64,000 bases of DNA from Panagrolaimus kolymaensis (GCA_028622995.1 JAJQJQ010000045.1:2068518-2132517), one strand, 5' to 3'. Shown: positions 22,960 through 36,492, counted from the first letter of the stretch. The notes: generated by a model from the letters alone, not told the origin. Numbers and translations are program-made.

Positions 22960-24439
22960 TTTGATCCAAAACAACTATGAATAATTGTGTAATGATTTTT
23001 AAAAGGGTTTTAAATAAATTTTTTGCATATTGAGGCAGCAATTCTTTTTTTAAATTCAAAATATTAAAATGAAGGGCTTTATTGATTTTTTTTCTTTTTG
23101 TCGATGTATATATTAGTCACCATAAAGTTCAAAGCAGCGCGAAAAAAAAGAAGAAATAATGTGAGATTAACAAAGACAAACCAGGCATAAGGGTGTTACA
23201 AATTTTTTTAAATTTTTTCTTAACCCAACAAAAAAAAGAAAGAATACAGAGAGTTTTTTATGGGTTTTTTTGAATATTCCACAAATTATACGTTTTTTAA
23301 CCAAGCTTTCTTCTTACAAGTGTCAAAATATTTTTATTTCTTAAAAGTTTTAATGAAACACCTAATTATCAAACAAATATTCCTTTATTTTTATTCATGT
23401 TGTCTGTAGCACTTCTGTGGAATTGCAAATTATTTTTATTTGTCCTTCATACTTTTTGAAATCTTTTAAATCAAATTCTATCCTTGAATTGCTATCGTTT
23501 TTTTATATCAAATTTAAAAATATTAATGGCCATTTAGTTAATTAAACCCAAAAAATTATGATTTTCAAATGATATCTTTCTCAAAAATTTGATTATAAAA
23601 TTTAAAAAATATATGTATCAAAAATTCAAAAAGAAAAAAACGCGAACTATTTTTTTTTACTTTCTCTTTTAATTTAATGAAAAATAAATATTTCATTGGA
23701 AAACAAATTGCGCTGCTTCTTTATCGATTGATTTTTTTCTTTTTAGTTTCAATGCCAAAACAATCATTTTTTGCGCAACCATAAATAAAAACACGCTCAC
23801 ATAAGCCTTTTTTTAGCACAATTGTTTTGACAAAAAATTCTCAAGGTGTGAATAGCGCTCTTTTTTTGAGCCTTTGCCTTCTTTTTTTTTGCGACGTAAA
23901 AAAATTAATTATAAATGCAAAAGACAGGTTGAATATGTATGTTGGAAGATATTGCTTTTTTTTCTCTTTGAAAATTACGCATTTGTTTCAAACAAAGATC
24001 AAAACTCATATACAAAAAGCAGAAAAAAAGAACACATTTGAATTTTATTGAAATTGTATAAAAGTAATACATATTATTTTTAATATTTTTTCATGCGTCC
24101 ACAGCTCTGTACGTAAGAATCTTTATTATTAATAGGTTGACTTTCCTATTCCGGTTTCTCCGACATTTAAAAAAAAATTGTTGTTAAAAACCTTTTTTTT
24201 GAAAAGATTTTTTTTGAAGAAGCTAACTAGATAAATTTTTATGGTCATTATTTTAATGCCTCCTTAAAATTAATCTTCGAAAGAATAATTTATTTATAAA
24301 AATCAAAACTAAAAAAAATGTCTCAAAATATTCGAAAAGGCAAAGAGACAAACATCTTTTTATTTTCACTTTAATGAAAAAGGAATTTTTTTTTTGCAAA
24401 AATGTGTTGCTTCTTTTTCTCTCTTTTTTCTTTAGTTTG
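22960..24439. other. AT-rich 5' region of element 1, no gene
   Basis: About 1.5 kb of poly-A/T-rich DNA alignable with ~50000-51800 in element 2, which carries an extra MITE there. The open frame at 23827-24051 is low complexity and not preserved in element 2, so I do not call it. Confidence 0.6.
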
Positions 24440-24551
24440 AGAAACCAAGAATAAATAAACCATAAGCGGTAAATTTATTATTGAGTTTATCGATGAAGGT
24501 TTCATCGTTCCTCTTTTTTAACACATATTTCAATAAATTTTCAGTTTTCAT
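24440..24551 (-). pseudogene. Innexin 5' remnant (captured gene fragment)
   Basis: Reading left from the ATG at 24551, about 37 codons match the N-terminus of the innexin at 52421-53732 (MKTENLLKYV, RNDETFIDKLNNKFTAY), then homology stops abruptly near 24440. The sequence beyond the break matches the far side of the innexin block in element 2 (~51800). The rest of the gene, about 1.8 kb, is therefore absent by deletion. It retains the divergent arrangement with the transposase start at 24754. Confidence 0.75.
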
Positions 24552-24753
24552 TTTACAATACAAACAAAAATTGAATAAAAAATATTAAACAAAAAAAATG
24601 TTCTCAACTTTGATAAAAAAATAAGCATTTTTTGGCCAAGTGTGCTATGTTTGTTAGCTAAGTTTTTTAATTTTGATTGAAAATATTTAAATTTTTCCGT
24701 TTATTATAATTTTTTTTTGTTATGAGTGTTAAAATATATTTATTACTTTCAGG
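24552..24753. promoter_or_regulatory. Short divergent promoter region, element 1
   Basis: The ~200 bases between the innexin remnant's ATG and the transposase ATG are conserved with 53733-53938. They end in TTACTTTCAG directly before gATG, a strong 3' splice site that could accept a trans-spliced leader. Confidence 0.5.
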
Positions 24754-27700
24754 ATGATTCCACGCCAAGTACAAAAACCCTCATGTTCATATGAAATTAT
24801 CAATTTTTCATCAAATCATCCTTTAATGTATGATATTTCAAACGATGATGATGATGATGTTGGGAATAAAAAAAAGCGATTGAGGCTTGGAATAATGAGG
24901 GCAAATAGAGGTAGTGCTCAATCCACTAATGCTCGCTCTCAACCTTCATTTATCCCTATTTTTTTATCGAATACTTCTAAAAAACCTTTGATGCCAAATT
25001 TTGATTTTGTTAGCAGTTCTCAAAGTTCAGCATCCACTCAACCTTCAAAAAATATTGTGTATGTTTTTAATTATTAAAGCTTTTTTATTTTTATCATATT
25101 CTTATTTTTTTAGCTCGGAATATTCTATATCCACTAATCATTTTAATAATTCTTCAATCAATTCTTCAATCAATTCTTCTATCAATTCTTCTATCAATGT
25201 AAATTCTTTTTTAAAAAACTGTGATCAAATTAGTTCAAATGAATTGCTCAATTTAAATGATCACTTTCGAAATTGTGATCAAACTCTTTCAAATCAAACA
25301 GTTAATGTTAATTATTTTTTTCGTCAATGTGATGAAATAATGCGTTCCAGTTCGGAGAAGAGAATACCCCAGAACGAAACTGTTTCCAGCATCAATCCAA
25401 ATTTTTATGATTTTGGTGACATAAAAAAGGATGCTGGAACTTTTTCCTGGGCATTTCATAATGCTCATACTCATTTGGAAAGGCAAAGATTTAAGGAAGA
25501 AGCAGAGAAGGAAAGATATCAGCTTATGGTTAAAGCTGATTATAGAATGATCCCTGTAATATATGAACCTGAGCAATCAATAACCGAGGAGTAAATTAAT
25601 TTTATGTCTAAAAAACTCAAAACTAATTAAAAAATTGTTTTTCAGACTTCAATTTTTCCAAAAGCAATGTTTGCTTCACCCTCCTTCAATAGCCTATAAA
25701 GCTGATGATCGTGATTTACGTGATTTTATTTGGGAAAAGGAGGAACTTCATACTTTTGCTTTTGGATATCAACAGCCACATGAAGCAAAGTATGCTACAC
25801 TCATGGGTCGACAACTTGAAGCTGAAAGAAAAGCTAATATTCGTAATGGTATTAATGATGATCCTTTTAATCAAAATACATCACAAATGAATCAATAGTA
25901 ATTTTTATAGCTTGAAATATATATACTTTTTAATTTTCTTTTTTTAGCTCAAATTATTTAAAGCAAAAAGATTTCTTTCCACTTAATTCAAGCGATGTAC
26001 AGAAAGTAATCAATGATTATAAAAATCTTCAAGCAGAATATTCATCCAATTCTTCAATAATAACATTTCGAGAAGAATATTTTTTTAGTGAAAATAGCAG
26101 ATTGTAAGAATCTCTCTCTTTTTTACCCTATTATTTTTCTACAATACTTTTATTTTTTTAGATCCACAACTTTTGGAAGTAACTTTTATCTTCATAATTT
26201 ATCTGATGCAATGATGAAGGATTTTATTCAAAATAATCAAATATCTATTAATGATTCTAAAATAAGCTTAAATGGAAGTAATTTAGTTAATGATAGTAAA
26301 ATTGGAAAAACCCTTGGCATTTCAAATAATTCTACCATCAGCCTTCATCCTGATTTTGTTGAACATGGTGACATTAAAGCAAATGCCGGGCCTTGCGCAT
26401 TTGCATATGGAATTAGCAATCCCATGGAAGTTAAGAAATTTAAGGAAGAAGCTGATATAGAACGTGAAGAGCGAAAACAAAAAGCTTTATATCGGATGCA
26501 TCAAAAGCCTCCACCTATTTCATATGAAACTAAAATGGATGAATTGTAAGTTTAATATGCAATATGTTTTGTATAAACTTAATAACTAATTCCAGATATG
26601 AAGCTTATCAAAAACAATGTCAGAAGCCAGAACCCAAGGCTTTTAAAGCAAAGCCAAAAGAAATTTTAAATGATACTCGGTAAAATAATATCACACAAAA
26701 CATATATATTCCAAGTTTTTATTCGATTTTTTAGACAAACAACAAAAAAAATATCAAAATCTTTCTATGAACAAAATCATGATGATCCATTGATGATTCA
26801 AACCCTTCGAAAGCAACGTCGAGAATTAGCTGAAAATAATTCCACAATAAGCTTAAGACATTTTAAACGTTGCTTGGAAGAAACATATCGGTAAGAAAAA
26901 TGGAAACATTTTTTGAATGATTCCAAAATCAAATTTTTAGTAAAGGTAATCTTTCCACTTCTCTTTATGATGAAACTGAATCATTAATGGTGCATATCCG
27001 TCGTCAACAACGCAAGGCTTTAAACCACTCCACCATTAGCTATAATGAAAGTCGATTTTGTCTTTGGAATCTAAATTCATCCCAAGATTTAAAAAATGCA
27101 ACATCTGATAATTCCACTTTATTCTCAAAAAATCTTTATCGAGATTTAAAAACTAAAATGGCAAATGATTCTACAATTAGCTTAAACCCAAATAGTCTTT
27201 ATCCGGATCCAATTGAAAGGGAAGAACTTCCCGCTTGGGTGTTCGGAATCTCAAGCTTACGAGATTTGAGAGGCTTTTTTGAAGAAAGACAAGAAAAGTG
27301 TGTTGTTGACATTTCAACTCCAGAAGAAAATGTCAATTATGAATTGGATTTTGAACGTTTATCAAAAATACTTCAAATAGTTGAACGATGTGATGACGAG
27401 ATGTTTCAAAGTGAAATAACTAATGAAAATATTATGAAATCGTCTGGACTTTCCCCATTTTCATCTGATACAAATGAATTTCCTTCATCGTATGGTCGTG
27501 AACTTAAATTTATTAAAGAACAACTCAAAAAGCTTAAAATTAAAGAGCATGAAGAAAATATGTATCAATTAGCTTTAAAATTAGAAGAGGATGCGCGAGT
27601 AAAAGATTCGATTGAAACTGAGGAAAGGGAAGAAAGTTTCAACAATCTTATGAATGACTATGAAAATGATTGGCAAGAAAAAAATTTTGAAATTCAGAAT

Positions 27701-30700
27701 GGCCGTGATATGGATATTGCTGAAATTCAAGAAAGATTTTTTGGTGGCGATGATCAAAATGAATCAGATGAAGGTATATAATATTTTTTGAAAGAGAGAA
27801 TGTTTTAAATTATTTATTTTTATAGAAAAATGTGAAATTAAAATGGCAATAAAAGCTAATGTTGAACAACTTCCAACTGAAGAAAAATGTGAGCGTATCG
27901 ATAGTATATTTCGTGAAGGATTGGCTATTGATTATCTTGAATGTAAGCATTCTCCTTAATCCCAAAATCATAATATATATTTCAAATCTTTAGTTGATAA
28001 AATTGAAGCAAAGAAAAAGGCTAAAATTGAAGCTAAAGAAAAGAAAATTCTTGAAAAAGAATCATCTAAACAAAAGGCTAAAATTGAAAAAGAAGAACGA
28101 AAACGAGAAGAAATAGCAAAAAAGGAAGCTATGAAAAAAGCGAAACTTGAAAAAGATGCAGCTATACAACGTGAAAATGCAAAGCGAGAAGCTGAAAAGA
28201 AAAAGGCTAAAGAAGAAAAGAAATCTCTTAAAATCGTGAGCTTTCAAAAATATTAGATAATTTGAATAACTTTAAATTTTTTAGACATTGAATCCATTGA
28301 AATTATTTTCTAAAAAGCATAAACAAACTCATTTGGATGAAAATGAATATGAATTTCCTCCTCAATCATGTGATGATTTGATTGGTGGTGGAAAAAGAAA
28401 AAAATCACAAGCTACAATTGCAAGCGAAAAAAAAGTAAATGATAAAAACTCTTATGAAAGAAGAAAATCTCAAATTCAATCAATTCATACTGATAATAAT
28501 GATAGCACTATGTCAACTGATAATGAAACTGAAGAAAATTCTTCTTCTGCTCCTTTAAAACGAACTAACAAAGACAAGGCTAATGAAGTAATTTTTATAA
28601 AAAAAGAGAAATTTTGAGTATATATAAATTATTTTTAAGGTTGCCACTAAACGAACTAAAGTTGCATCAGAAAATGCTCAAGTTGATTCGATTTCTTTGG
28701 AAGTGCCTGATGCGCATGGAAATGTTGAAAGGGTAATTTTTCTTTTAACCCTTTTTATCTAAATAATAAATTTTAAATTTAGGCGGCTTCCATGAATTCT
28801 TTTCACCTTGAAAGCAATAATAATACTCAATTTGATAATGGCGAAGGAGATGTTTTGCATCATGTTTTTATTGAACCACCAAATTTTAATGGAGTTACAT
28901 TACCTCTTGAAGTTTATCGACAACTTAGACCTGATGAATATTTGGGTGGCGATCATATTTTAAATTGTTTGAGCTCAATGGCAGCGTGCGGATCTGGAAG
29001 ACTATATAAAAAGATTGGTGTGCTTGATCCTTTTTATTTGATTGATCCTCATCCAATAATTGATGAAAACGTTTTACGTATTAAAAATTACTTGAAGGTG
29101 TATAACGGAAATCCCGATTTGGTTTTATGCCCTATTAACCACGCCAACTTTCATTGGACCATTTTAATTGCCGATGTTAAGAAACGTAAAGCCTTTTATT
29201 ATGATACCCTTGGTGATGGTTATTATCGGGCAAATTTCACTGCTACAGAAAGACAAAAATGTGAAAAAATTCTTAATGATTTATCTTCTGCCAATATCAT
29301 TCCAAATAACATTCAATTGGTAAAAGCTCCAACAACATCATATGATAGACAATTGGATGGTATTAATTGTGGCCTCCATGATATTCTTATCCCAGAATCA
29401 TATATTCTCAATGGCGAATCCAGACGTCTTCCTGCATTGGATACGATCGTTGAAAGAAACAGAATAAACTATGTTTTGGAGCGCCTGGCACGATTAAACG
29501 GTTCTGGATGTATTTTAAGAATAAATATACCCGAATGGCCATGGAGGACTTTTGAAGATTTAATAAATCCATCAGTTCCTACAAATCAGCGCCTTAATGC
29601 TAATATTTCAAATGATAAAAATGATCGTTTAACACAAATTGAAAATGATGATTGTGAAGTGAGGGATCAAATTGGTTATGATAATGATGAAGAAGATGAA
29701 GAAAAAGCAAATTATGAAGGCCTTTTTTTTAATAATATTCGAATGTTATCAGAAGAACCAAAAAAATTCAATGATGTTCAAGTCACCAACTTTTTGTGCT
29801 CCATGGCTGGGCATGCATCTAAAATTGTATTCTCCAACATAACTGTATTAGATCCTTTATTTATTTCTTCATACAAAATGGGATAGCCACTTAAAATTAA
29901 GGATTGCCTTCTAGTATTTCCAACAATGCCGGATTTAATTCTTTGCCCCATTCCATTGCAAGATAATAATTGGACAATATTAATAATCAATTGCAATCTT
30001 GAGACAGCTCTATTTTTTGATCCCCTTCCGTTGGGAGCTAAACTTGGTGTAGTTTTTGGTGAAGAAGAACTAGATATTTGCACAATGATCATGAATGAAT
30101 TAAAATCCGCAAAAATTATTAATGATAATATTAATTGTGAAAGAGCTCCTTATGATTCTTTTAACTATCAAGAACTTCAAGGAGATAGTGCCTTTAATAT
30201 TATGCTTATTGCTGAACATGTTTCATTCTTTGGAGAATCTATGTTTTTTGAAAAGGATAAACTTAATATTAAACGAGAAAATGCACGTTTCCGTGTTTTG
30301 TTGGCAGGGTTGTATCTTCTCAATCTTGAGCGTCAAGATAATGAACATATTAATATTCCAAATTGGTTACCAACATGTTTTGAATATATTGAAGATCAAG
30401 CTTATGCTATGTTTTCTGATGAACCACGAGATCTTTTGGAGGATAATGATTTGATTCAACAAATGAATGTTGCTCCTCCATCAACTCAACGTATTACTCA
30501 ACTTCGACGATCACAAAGAGTTCTTCCAAGAACAGCTAAAACTAAACAACTTTATGATGATAAACGGACAAAGCAGATCAATTCTCTTCGACAACAAGGA
30601 AAACCAGTTGCTCTTAATAGTTCAAAAGTCAATCCAGAACGTCATTACCTTGGTCCAATGAATATCCCATGCCGATATAAATGCGGTGCAATGCTATTTA

Positions 30701-33700
30701 AAGGTGAAACAAGTAATGCATGCTGTAGTTATGGAACAGTACCCATACCTAATGTTCCACAAATGCCTCCAATATGGGAAGCCATTGCTGCACATCCAGA
30801 ATTTTGGAAACTTTCTACCCAATTCAACAGCTTGATGGCAATGATTTCAACTTCAGCTAACGTAAAACGTCACGCAGATACATTCAAAGTTGAAGGAGAA
30901 CTTAAGCATACTGCAGGTGATTTAAACCCGAATCTTGGTGCCAATCCAATGTTTGTTCAAAATTATACCATTGATTCAAATCAAGCTTGTGAAAATAGAA
31001 TATCTGATCTAACTCATAAATTACATTTTAAAGCTGAAGATGCTGTTAAGCATAAAGAACTTATTGGCTTACTTGAAGCCATGCTACGTGAATGCCATCC
31101 TCTCGCAAAGATACTTGCAAACACGAAAGATATTCTTGCTGAAGTCGAGCGAAAGGCTGCACTTGAAAACAAAGTCCTTCGAAAATTTTATTTGGTGTGG
31201 GAAAGTGGAAGTGAAAAAAATACAAATCCTGGATGCTTCACATTACCAACTGTTGGTGGGCAAGTATTTACTCTTTATCATGCTGAAGAGGACGATGAAA
31301 GACCCAAAGGTATTTGGTTTGGTATTTCTAAAGATGGAAGTAATGATATTCGGCATATTCCCCATTACAACTCATACGCAGATGCAGCTGCTTATCCTTT
31401 AATTTTCATTTATGGTCAAGAAGGATGGCGTCCAGGAATGAAAAAACTTAAACCTGCTGTTAAAAACTCATTTGCTAATAAAAAAAATCCTCTCATTGTT
31501 ACTTCTTCTGCGCCTCAACATATTCAAACTCAATCAACTGTAAATGCACCCATATCAGCTTTTACTCAAGCGGCGGCGCCCCTAAATATTTTATCTGATG
31601 ATAATTATGATATTTTAAATGAAAAAGGTTTCTGTAGTGATTCTGATGAAGATTTTGATGAATGCGATGATGATGTATCCAGACCTTCTTCAAACAAAAG
31701 AGAAAATATTTCTTTAAAACAACATTATAGCTCTTTGCCTTTTGATCGAAATGAAAAACAACTTAAAGAATTCAATCCAATGAATGGTTTAAGAGAGCTT
31801 ACTCAAAAATTTTACATCGGTGCATGGCTTAATGTTCAAAGGCAAAGGCTAGATTGGATTGAAAAATTGCAAGCAGCTGAAGATAGACAAAAACGTTATG
31901 ATCAATGTAATCGACTTCGTGAAGCTCTTCAAGCTAAAATTAATCGTGATGAAGCACTTCGTGGAAAAGAATTAGGAAAAATTATTCTTCTCAACAAAGA
32001 TTTCCGAGGTAGCCGCCGCTATATGGAGGAACAATTTAAAGATAACATCGCGATAGCTAATCGTTATGGATTTCCTACTTTATTTCCAACATTTACTGGA
32101 AATCCTAACTGGCCGGAGATCACTGAAAATCTTCGGCCTGGAGAAACTTGGATTCAGCGGCCTGATCTTACCGTTCGTGTTTTCAAATTGAAAGCTAAAG
32201 AATTTCTTAAAGATGTAATTGAAAGGAACATCTTTGGAAAAGTGCTTGCTTATTCCGTATCATTGGAAATTCAGAAAAGAGGTATGCCTCATTTGCATTT
32301 GCTCTTAACCATGGAAGAAGGTTATAAATATAATGATCCAACAGAACTTGATGATCTTATTACCGCCCAATTACCAGTCATGCCAGATGAAAATGATACT
32401 TCTTATGATGCCGAATATCAGCTCCGTTATCATGATAGTGTATTAAAATTTATGATGCATGATCCAAGAAAATGCAAAGGTATTTGTGGCCCAGGAAAGA
32501 AGGAAGGAATTTGTTCAAAAGATTTCCCGAAGAACTTCTCGGATGAAACTGTTATAAGAACCGATGGATTTGCTGCATTAAAAAGACCCGCTGATCGACG
32601 CGAAATTGATACTTTTCCAAGTGGAAAACGTCGCAATATTCCAATGACAAATCAACATGTGGTGGCACATAACCGTTATTTAATACTCAAATACAACTGC
32701 CACATCAACTTGGAACACTGCGGGGGTCTCAAATGTGTCAAATATTTGTATAAATACATATACAAGGGCAATGATCAAGCCTTCGTCTCAGTTCGTGAAA
32801 TTAAAAATTCACCTGATACAAGCAACAAAGTGGATTACAATGAAATCACTCAATATCGCAAGATGCAGCTAATGAGTGCCACTGAGGCTATTTTGGGATT
32901 GATTGGAATGTTCCGTTGCAAAAAATCTCATTCCGTTGAAGTACTTGATGTTCATCTGGAATCCGAACACAACGTAGTATTTGATCCCAATGATGATGAA
33001 GAAACCCTTAATAAATTGACTGAAAATGATGGAGTTGAGGAAGAAGATAAAGCTGTTTCTAAACTTACTGCATTCTTCAAATTAGTGAATGATGAATGTG
33101 AAGCTTTTATTGTTAATCCTTTTATTTTTGATGATGATGATAAACCTCGATCAATGGATTTATATTATCATCAAATTCCAGAATACTATCGATGGGATAA
33201 AAAAAATAAAGAATGGATTCGTCGAAAGAATGAAGTCAAAGTAGTTGGCCGCTTGAGATGTATATACCCTAGCGAGGTTGAAAAATATTGCTTGCGTGAA
33301 CTATTAAGGTGTGTAAAAGGACCAAGCAATTATGGAATTTTAAAATGGTACAAAAAAGTTCAATACAAAACCTTCCATGAAGCTGCAGTAGCTCGAGGCC
33401 TTTATGTTGATGATAAAATGTGTTATTCAACTATGGAAGAAATTATTTCATCTTACATGCCACGAGATTGTCGAACTGTATTCGCATTGCTTTTAATTTA
33501 TAATCAACCAAAAGATCCTGCAGCTTTATGGAATGATCATTGGAAAAGCCTCATCGATCACAATCCAGATATACCCGAAGAAATTCGAGTTCGAAAGGCC
33601 CTTGCTCACATCGCTTCAATTCTTTTTCATCATCAAAAAACCCTCAAAGATTTCAATCTTCCTGATGTCTCTGAAGATGATCTCATAGATTCCATCAATA

Positions 33701-36492
33701 ATGTTTTTCCAACTGAAGATAATGATGGTGAAGCAGATTATAAGCAATTGAATGACGAACAACGAGCTTTTGTTGACAAAGTCATTGAATCAATCAAAAA
33801 CAAAAAAGACCTTCGCCGATTACGCCTTTTCTTTTTGCAAGGTAGCGGTGGTACGGGCAAAACTTTTGTTTACAACACTTTAATTCGAATGCTCCGAGCA
33901 CGAGGCTTAAAAGTTATTGCTGTTGCGTCTACTGGAATAGCTGCAACTTTACTTGATGGTGGTACAACAGCTCATTCTGCTTTCCACATTCCTCTTGACA
34001 TCCATCAAGAACCAAACATCCCAAAAAACTCTCCTCTCGCCCGTTTAATTCGTGAAGCTGATGTTATTATTTGGGACGAAGCCCCAATGCAACATAAATC
34101 TGTCCTCAAGCATGTTGCAGGACTTATCAAGAATTTGGTTGGACTTGATGAACATCATTCAAAATTCGGAAATAAAACTGTTATTCTTGGTGGTGATTTT
34201 AAACAACTTCTCCCTGTAATGAGAAATGAAAGTGCTCGAGCATCTTTTGAAGCTTCATTGTTATGCTCACCTCTCTTCAGAGACAATTTCAAAATCCATA
34301 CTTTGAAGACAAATGTAAGAGCTGCTGATGATCCTAATTATGCAGCATGGATTAATGATGTGGGTAATGGACGTAATCAATCAACAACTTTTGGAATTAA
34401 TAAAGTTCAACTCCCTGATGATATCGTTTTTTATCATCCTCAACCAGTGATTGATTTTGTTTATCCACCAGAATTTTTCGAATGGGATACTAAATCACAA
34501 AAATACCTCGATTATGTTTCTGAAGCAGTATTAATGGCACCTTTAAATCAAACTGTAAAGGATTTAAATGAAATGATTATTTCAAAGTTAAAGGGTGACC
34601 ATAAAGATTATGTTGCTAACAATATTATGACATCGACCCTTTATCCAGATGATGAAATATTACGTGAAAATTTTACTTCAGAAGAACTAGCTAATTTCGA
34701 ACATTCTTCCATTCCTTCAAACACTATTCGTTTAAAGGTTGGTACAGTCGTTATGCTTACTCGAAATATCCTTATTCCACTTGGTTTATGTAATGGTACA
34801 AGGATGGTGGTAGAAAAAATGTACGATCATCATATTGCATGCCGTATTCTCACTGGAAGATCAAAAGGTTTAATTTATCCTATTGTTGCCGTTTTAAACA
34901 ATTTTTCCGATCAATCCGATGATTCTTTACCTGATTTTACTCGAATGCAACTTCCAATTCGACCAGCCTTTGCTATTACCATCAACAAAGGGCAAGGTCA
35001 AACTTTGAGAAAAGTAGGCATCATTTTGTATACGGACAGTTTTTCTCATGGGCAATTTTACGTTGCTGTGAGTCGTGTTCGTGAACGTAAAGATATTCGA
35101 ATATTTGTCAGGCAACAAAATACTGGATTTGCTGCAAATGGTCAAAAAATTCCTCATGCTCAAAATATTGTATTTAAAGAAGTTTTAACCGCCATTAAAC
35201 AACAAGCTGATGATCAACAAAAAGACATGAATGCACAACAAGTGAAGGCTTCACAACAGCAAATTTTTAATGATGTTATGGATGTCATTGATCAAATTAA
35301 TGACAATGTGTATTCACCATTATCAACACCATCAGCATCTCAATTTCGTATTGATGTAAATTCAGCGCTGCCAATGTATGATGTTACACATTTAACACAA
35401 ACCTTCCAATATCCATCATCAGTTATAAACAATGTCTCAAGTTCCCAGATTTCTCAGCCACAATATCGCAGTGCTAATGATTGTTTAAAGCTTAAAAATG
35501 TATTTAATGATTGTTTCTTGGTTTCCGCAGTAAATGCAATTGATTTGATGAAAGAATTGAAGGATTCCTTTCATAATGTTCCTGAAAATGATGCAGCATC
35601 ACATCACGAATTAATGAAAGTTTTGAGTGGTGAAGTTCCTGATGTGCAAGCCTTAAGAAACTCATATCCAAATTATCGATATAATCCCAACACAAATGAT
35701 CAGCATGATGGTTTTGAAATGTTTTCGACATTAATTCAATCTCTTCACGAACTTTCAAGAAGCCTTTTTGAATTCCCGATATATACCTATCATGTATGTG
35801 AATGTGGAAGAGTTCCACAACAACCAACCATGGGATCAATGTTGGAATTGAATGTTGTTAATTCCTTAACTAAACAAGTGACTTCAACGTTCGATGGAAT
35901 GTTAGAAAATTTTGTTGGGCCAAATGTAATTACCGGCTTCATGTGCACAAAGCAACATGAAATCGTCTCAAATGATGTTTATTCTTTCACTCGAAGTCAA
36001 ACTTATCTTAATGTCGGAATTAATAATGTTGATGCGACCGGACAGCCACGCTTCATTGCCTCTAATTCTTTGCATATAAATGGGCATGAAATTGGTGGTG
36101 CTAAATGGAAACTGATTGGCGCCATTCAACATATTGCTGGAAATCGTCATTATGTGACTTGGAGAAGAAACGAGGATAATAAATGGATTGTTATTGATGA
36201 TAGTAATTCTTCCATCGTTTGTAATCGTTTACTTGATGACTTAGCCAACTATAGATGTTTAATTTTTCAAAGAATATTTAATCACGAACAACTTAATTCT
36301 CCACAACAATTAAATATTGCCAATAATGATGCTGATGCTCAATTGATTAGTGAACAAATCAAAGCTTATTTTAAAGTTCAAGATGATGCAAATGAAATTT
36401 GTGATGATTATGATGATGATGTTCAAGAAGAAGTGAAAGAACAAGATGAGGACGAAGAAGATGACGAGAAGCTTTTCAAATTGGATGACTGA
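24754..36492 (+). CDS. Helitron transposase with Ulp1, pseudo-Ulp1, Rep, Pif1 helicase and USP-like domains (one in-frame stop)
   Basis: Thirteen exons join in frame: 24754-25058, 25114-25590, 25646-25897, 25948-26103, 26162-26545, 26596-26679, 26735-26890, 26941-27773, 27826-27942, 27994-28235, 28285-28587, 28640-28732, 28783-36492; about 3,700 residues. The first ~1,130 are Asn/Ser-rich with degenerate ~50-residue repeats and a Lys/Glu coiled-coil-like stretch. Next comes an Ulp1/C48-type protease with His 29152, Asp 29203, Gln 29350, Cys 29368 (Q-x5-C as in Ulp1). A second Ulp1-like domain follows (~29730-30330) with His to Asn and Cys to Ala. The Rep domain has HLH at 32290-32298 and YLYKYIYKG at 32743-32769. 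The Pif1-like helicase has GSGGTGKT at 33841, IIWDEAP near 34066, GGDFKQLLP, NKGQGQT and YVAVSRV. The C-terminal USP-like domain has NVFNDCF (Cys 35511), QHDGFEMF, a CxC pair and NRHYVTW (His 36148). A TAG at 29884-29886 replaces the AAG of copy 2, so this copy is broken or misread there. Confidence 0.82.

Noticed and set aside
24754..28732. Separate small genes upstream of the Helitron core
   Set aside because: Each short open frame ends exactly past a GT donor and the next begins before an AG acceptor; joined at those sites all phases match into the core, so they are exons of one gene.
29778..30092. Antisense frame inside the transposase
   Set aside because: Present in both copies only because the sense strand is conserved; no splice or start evidence.
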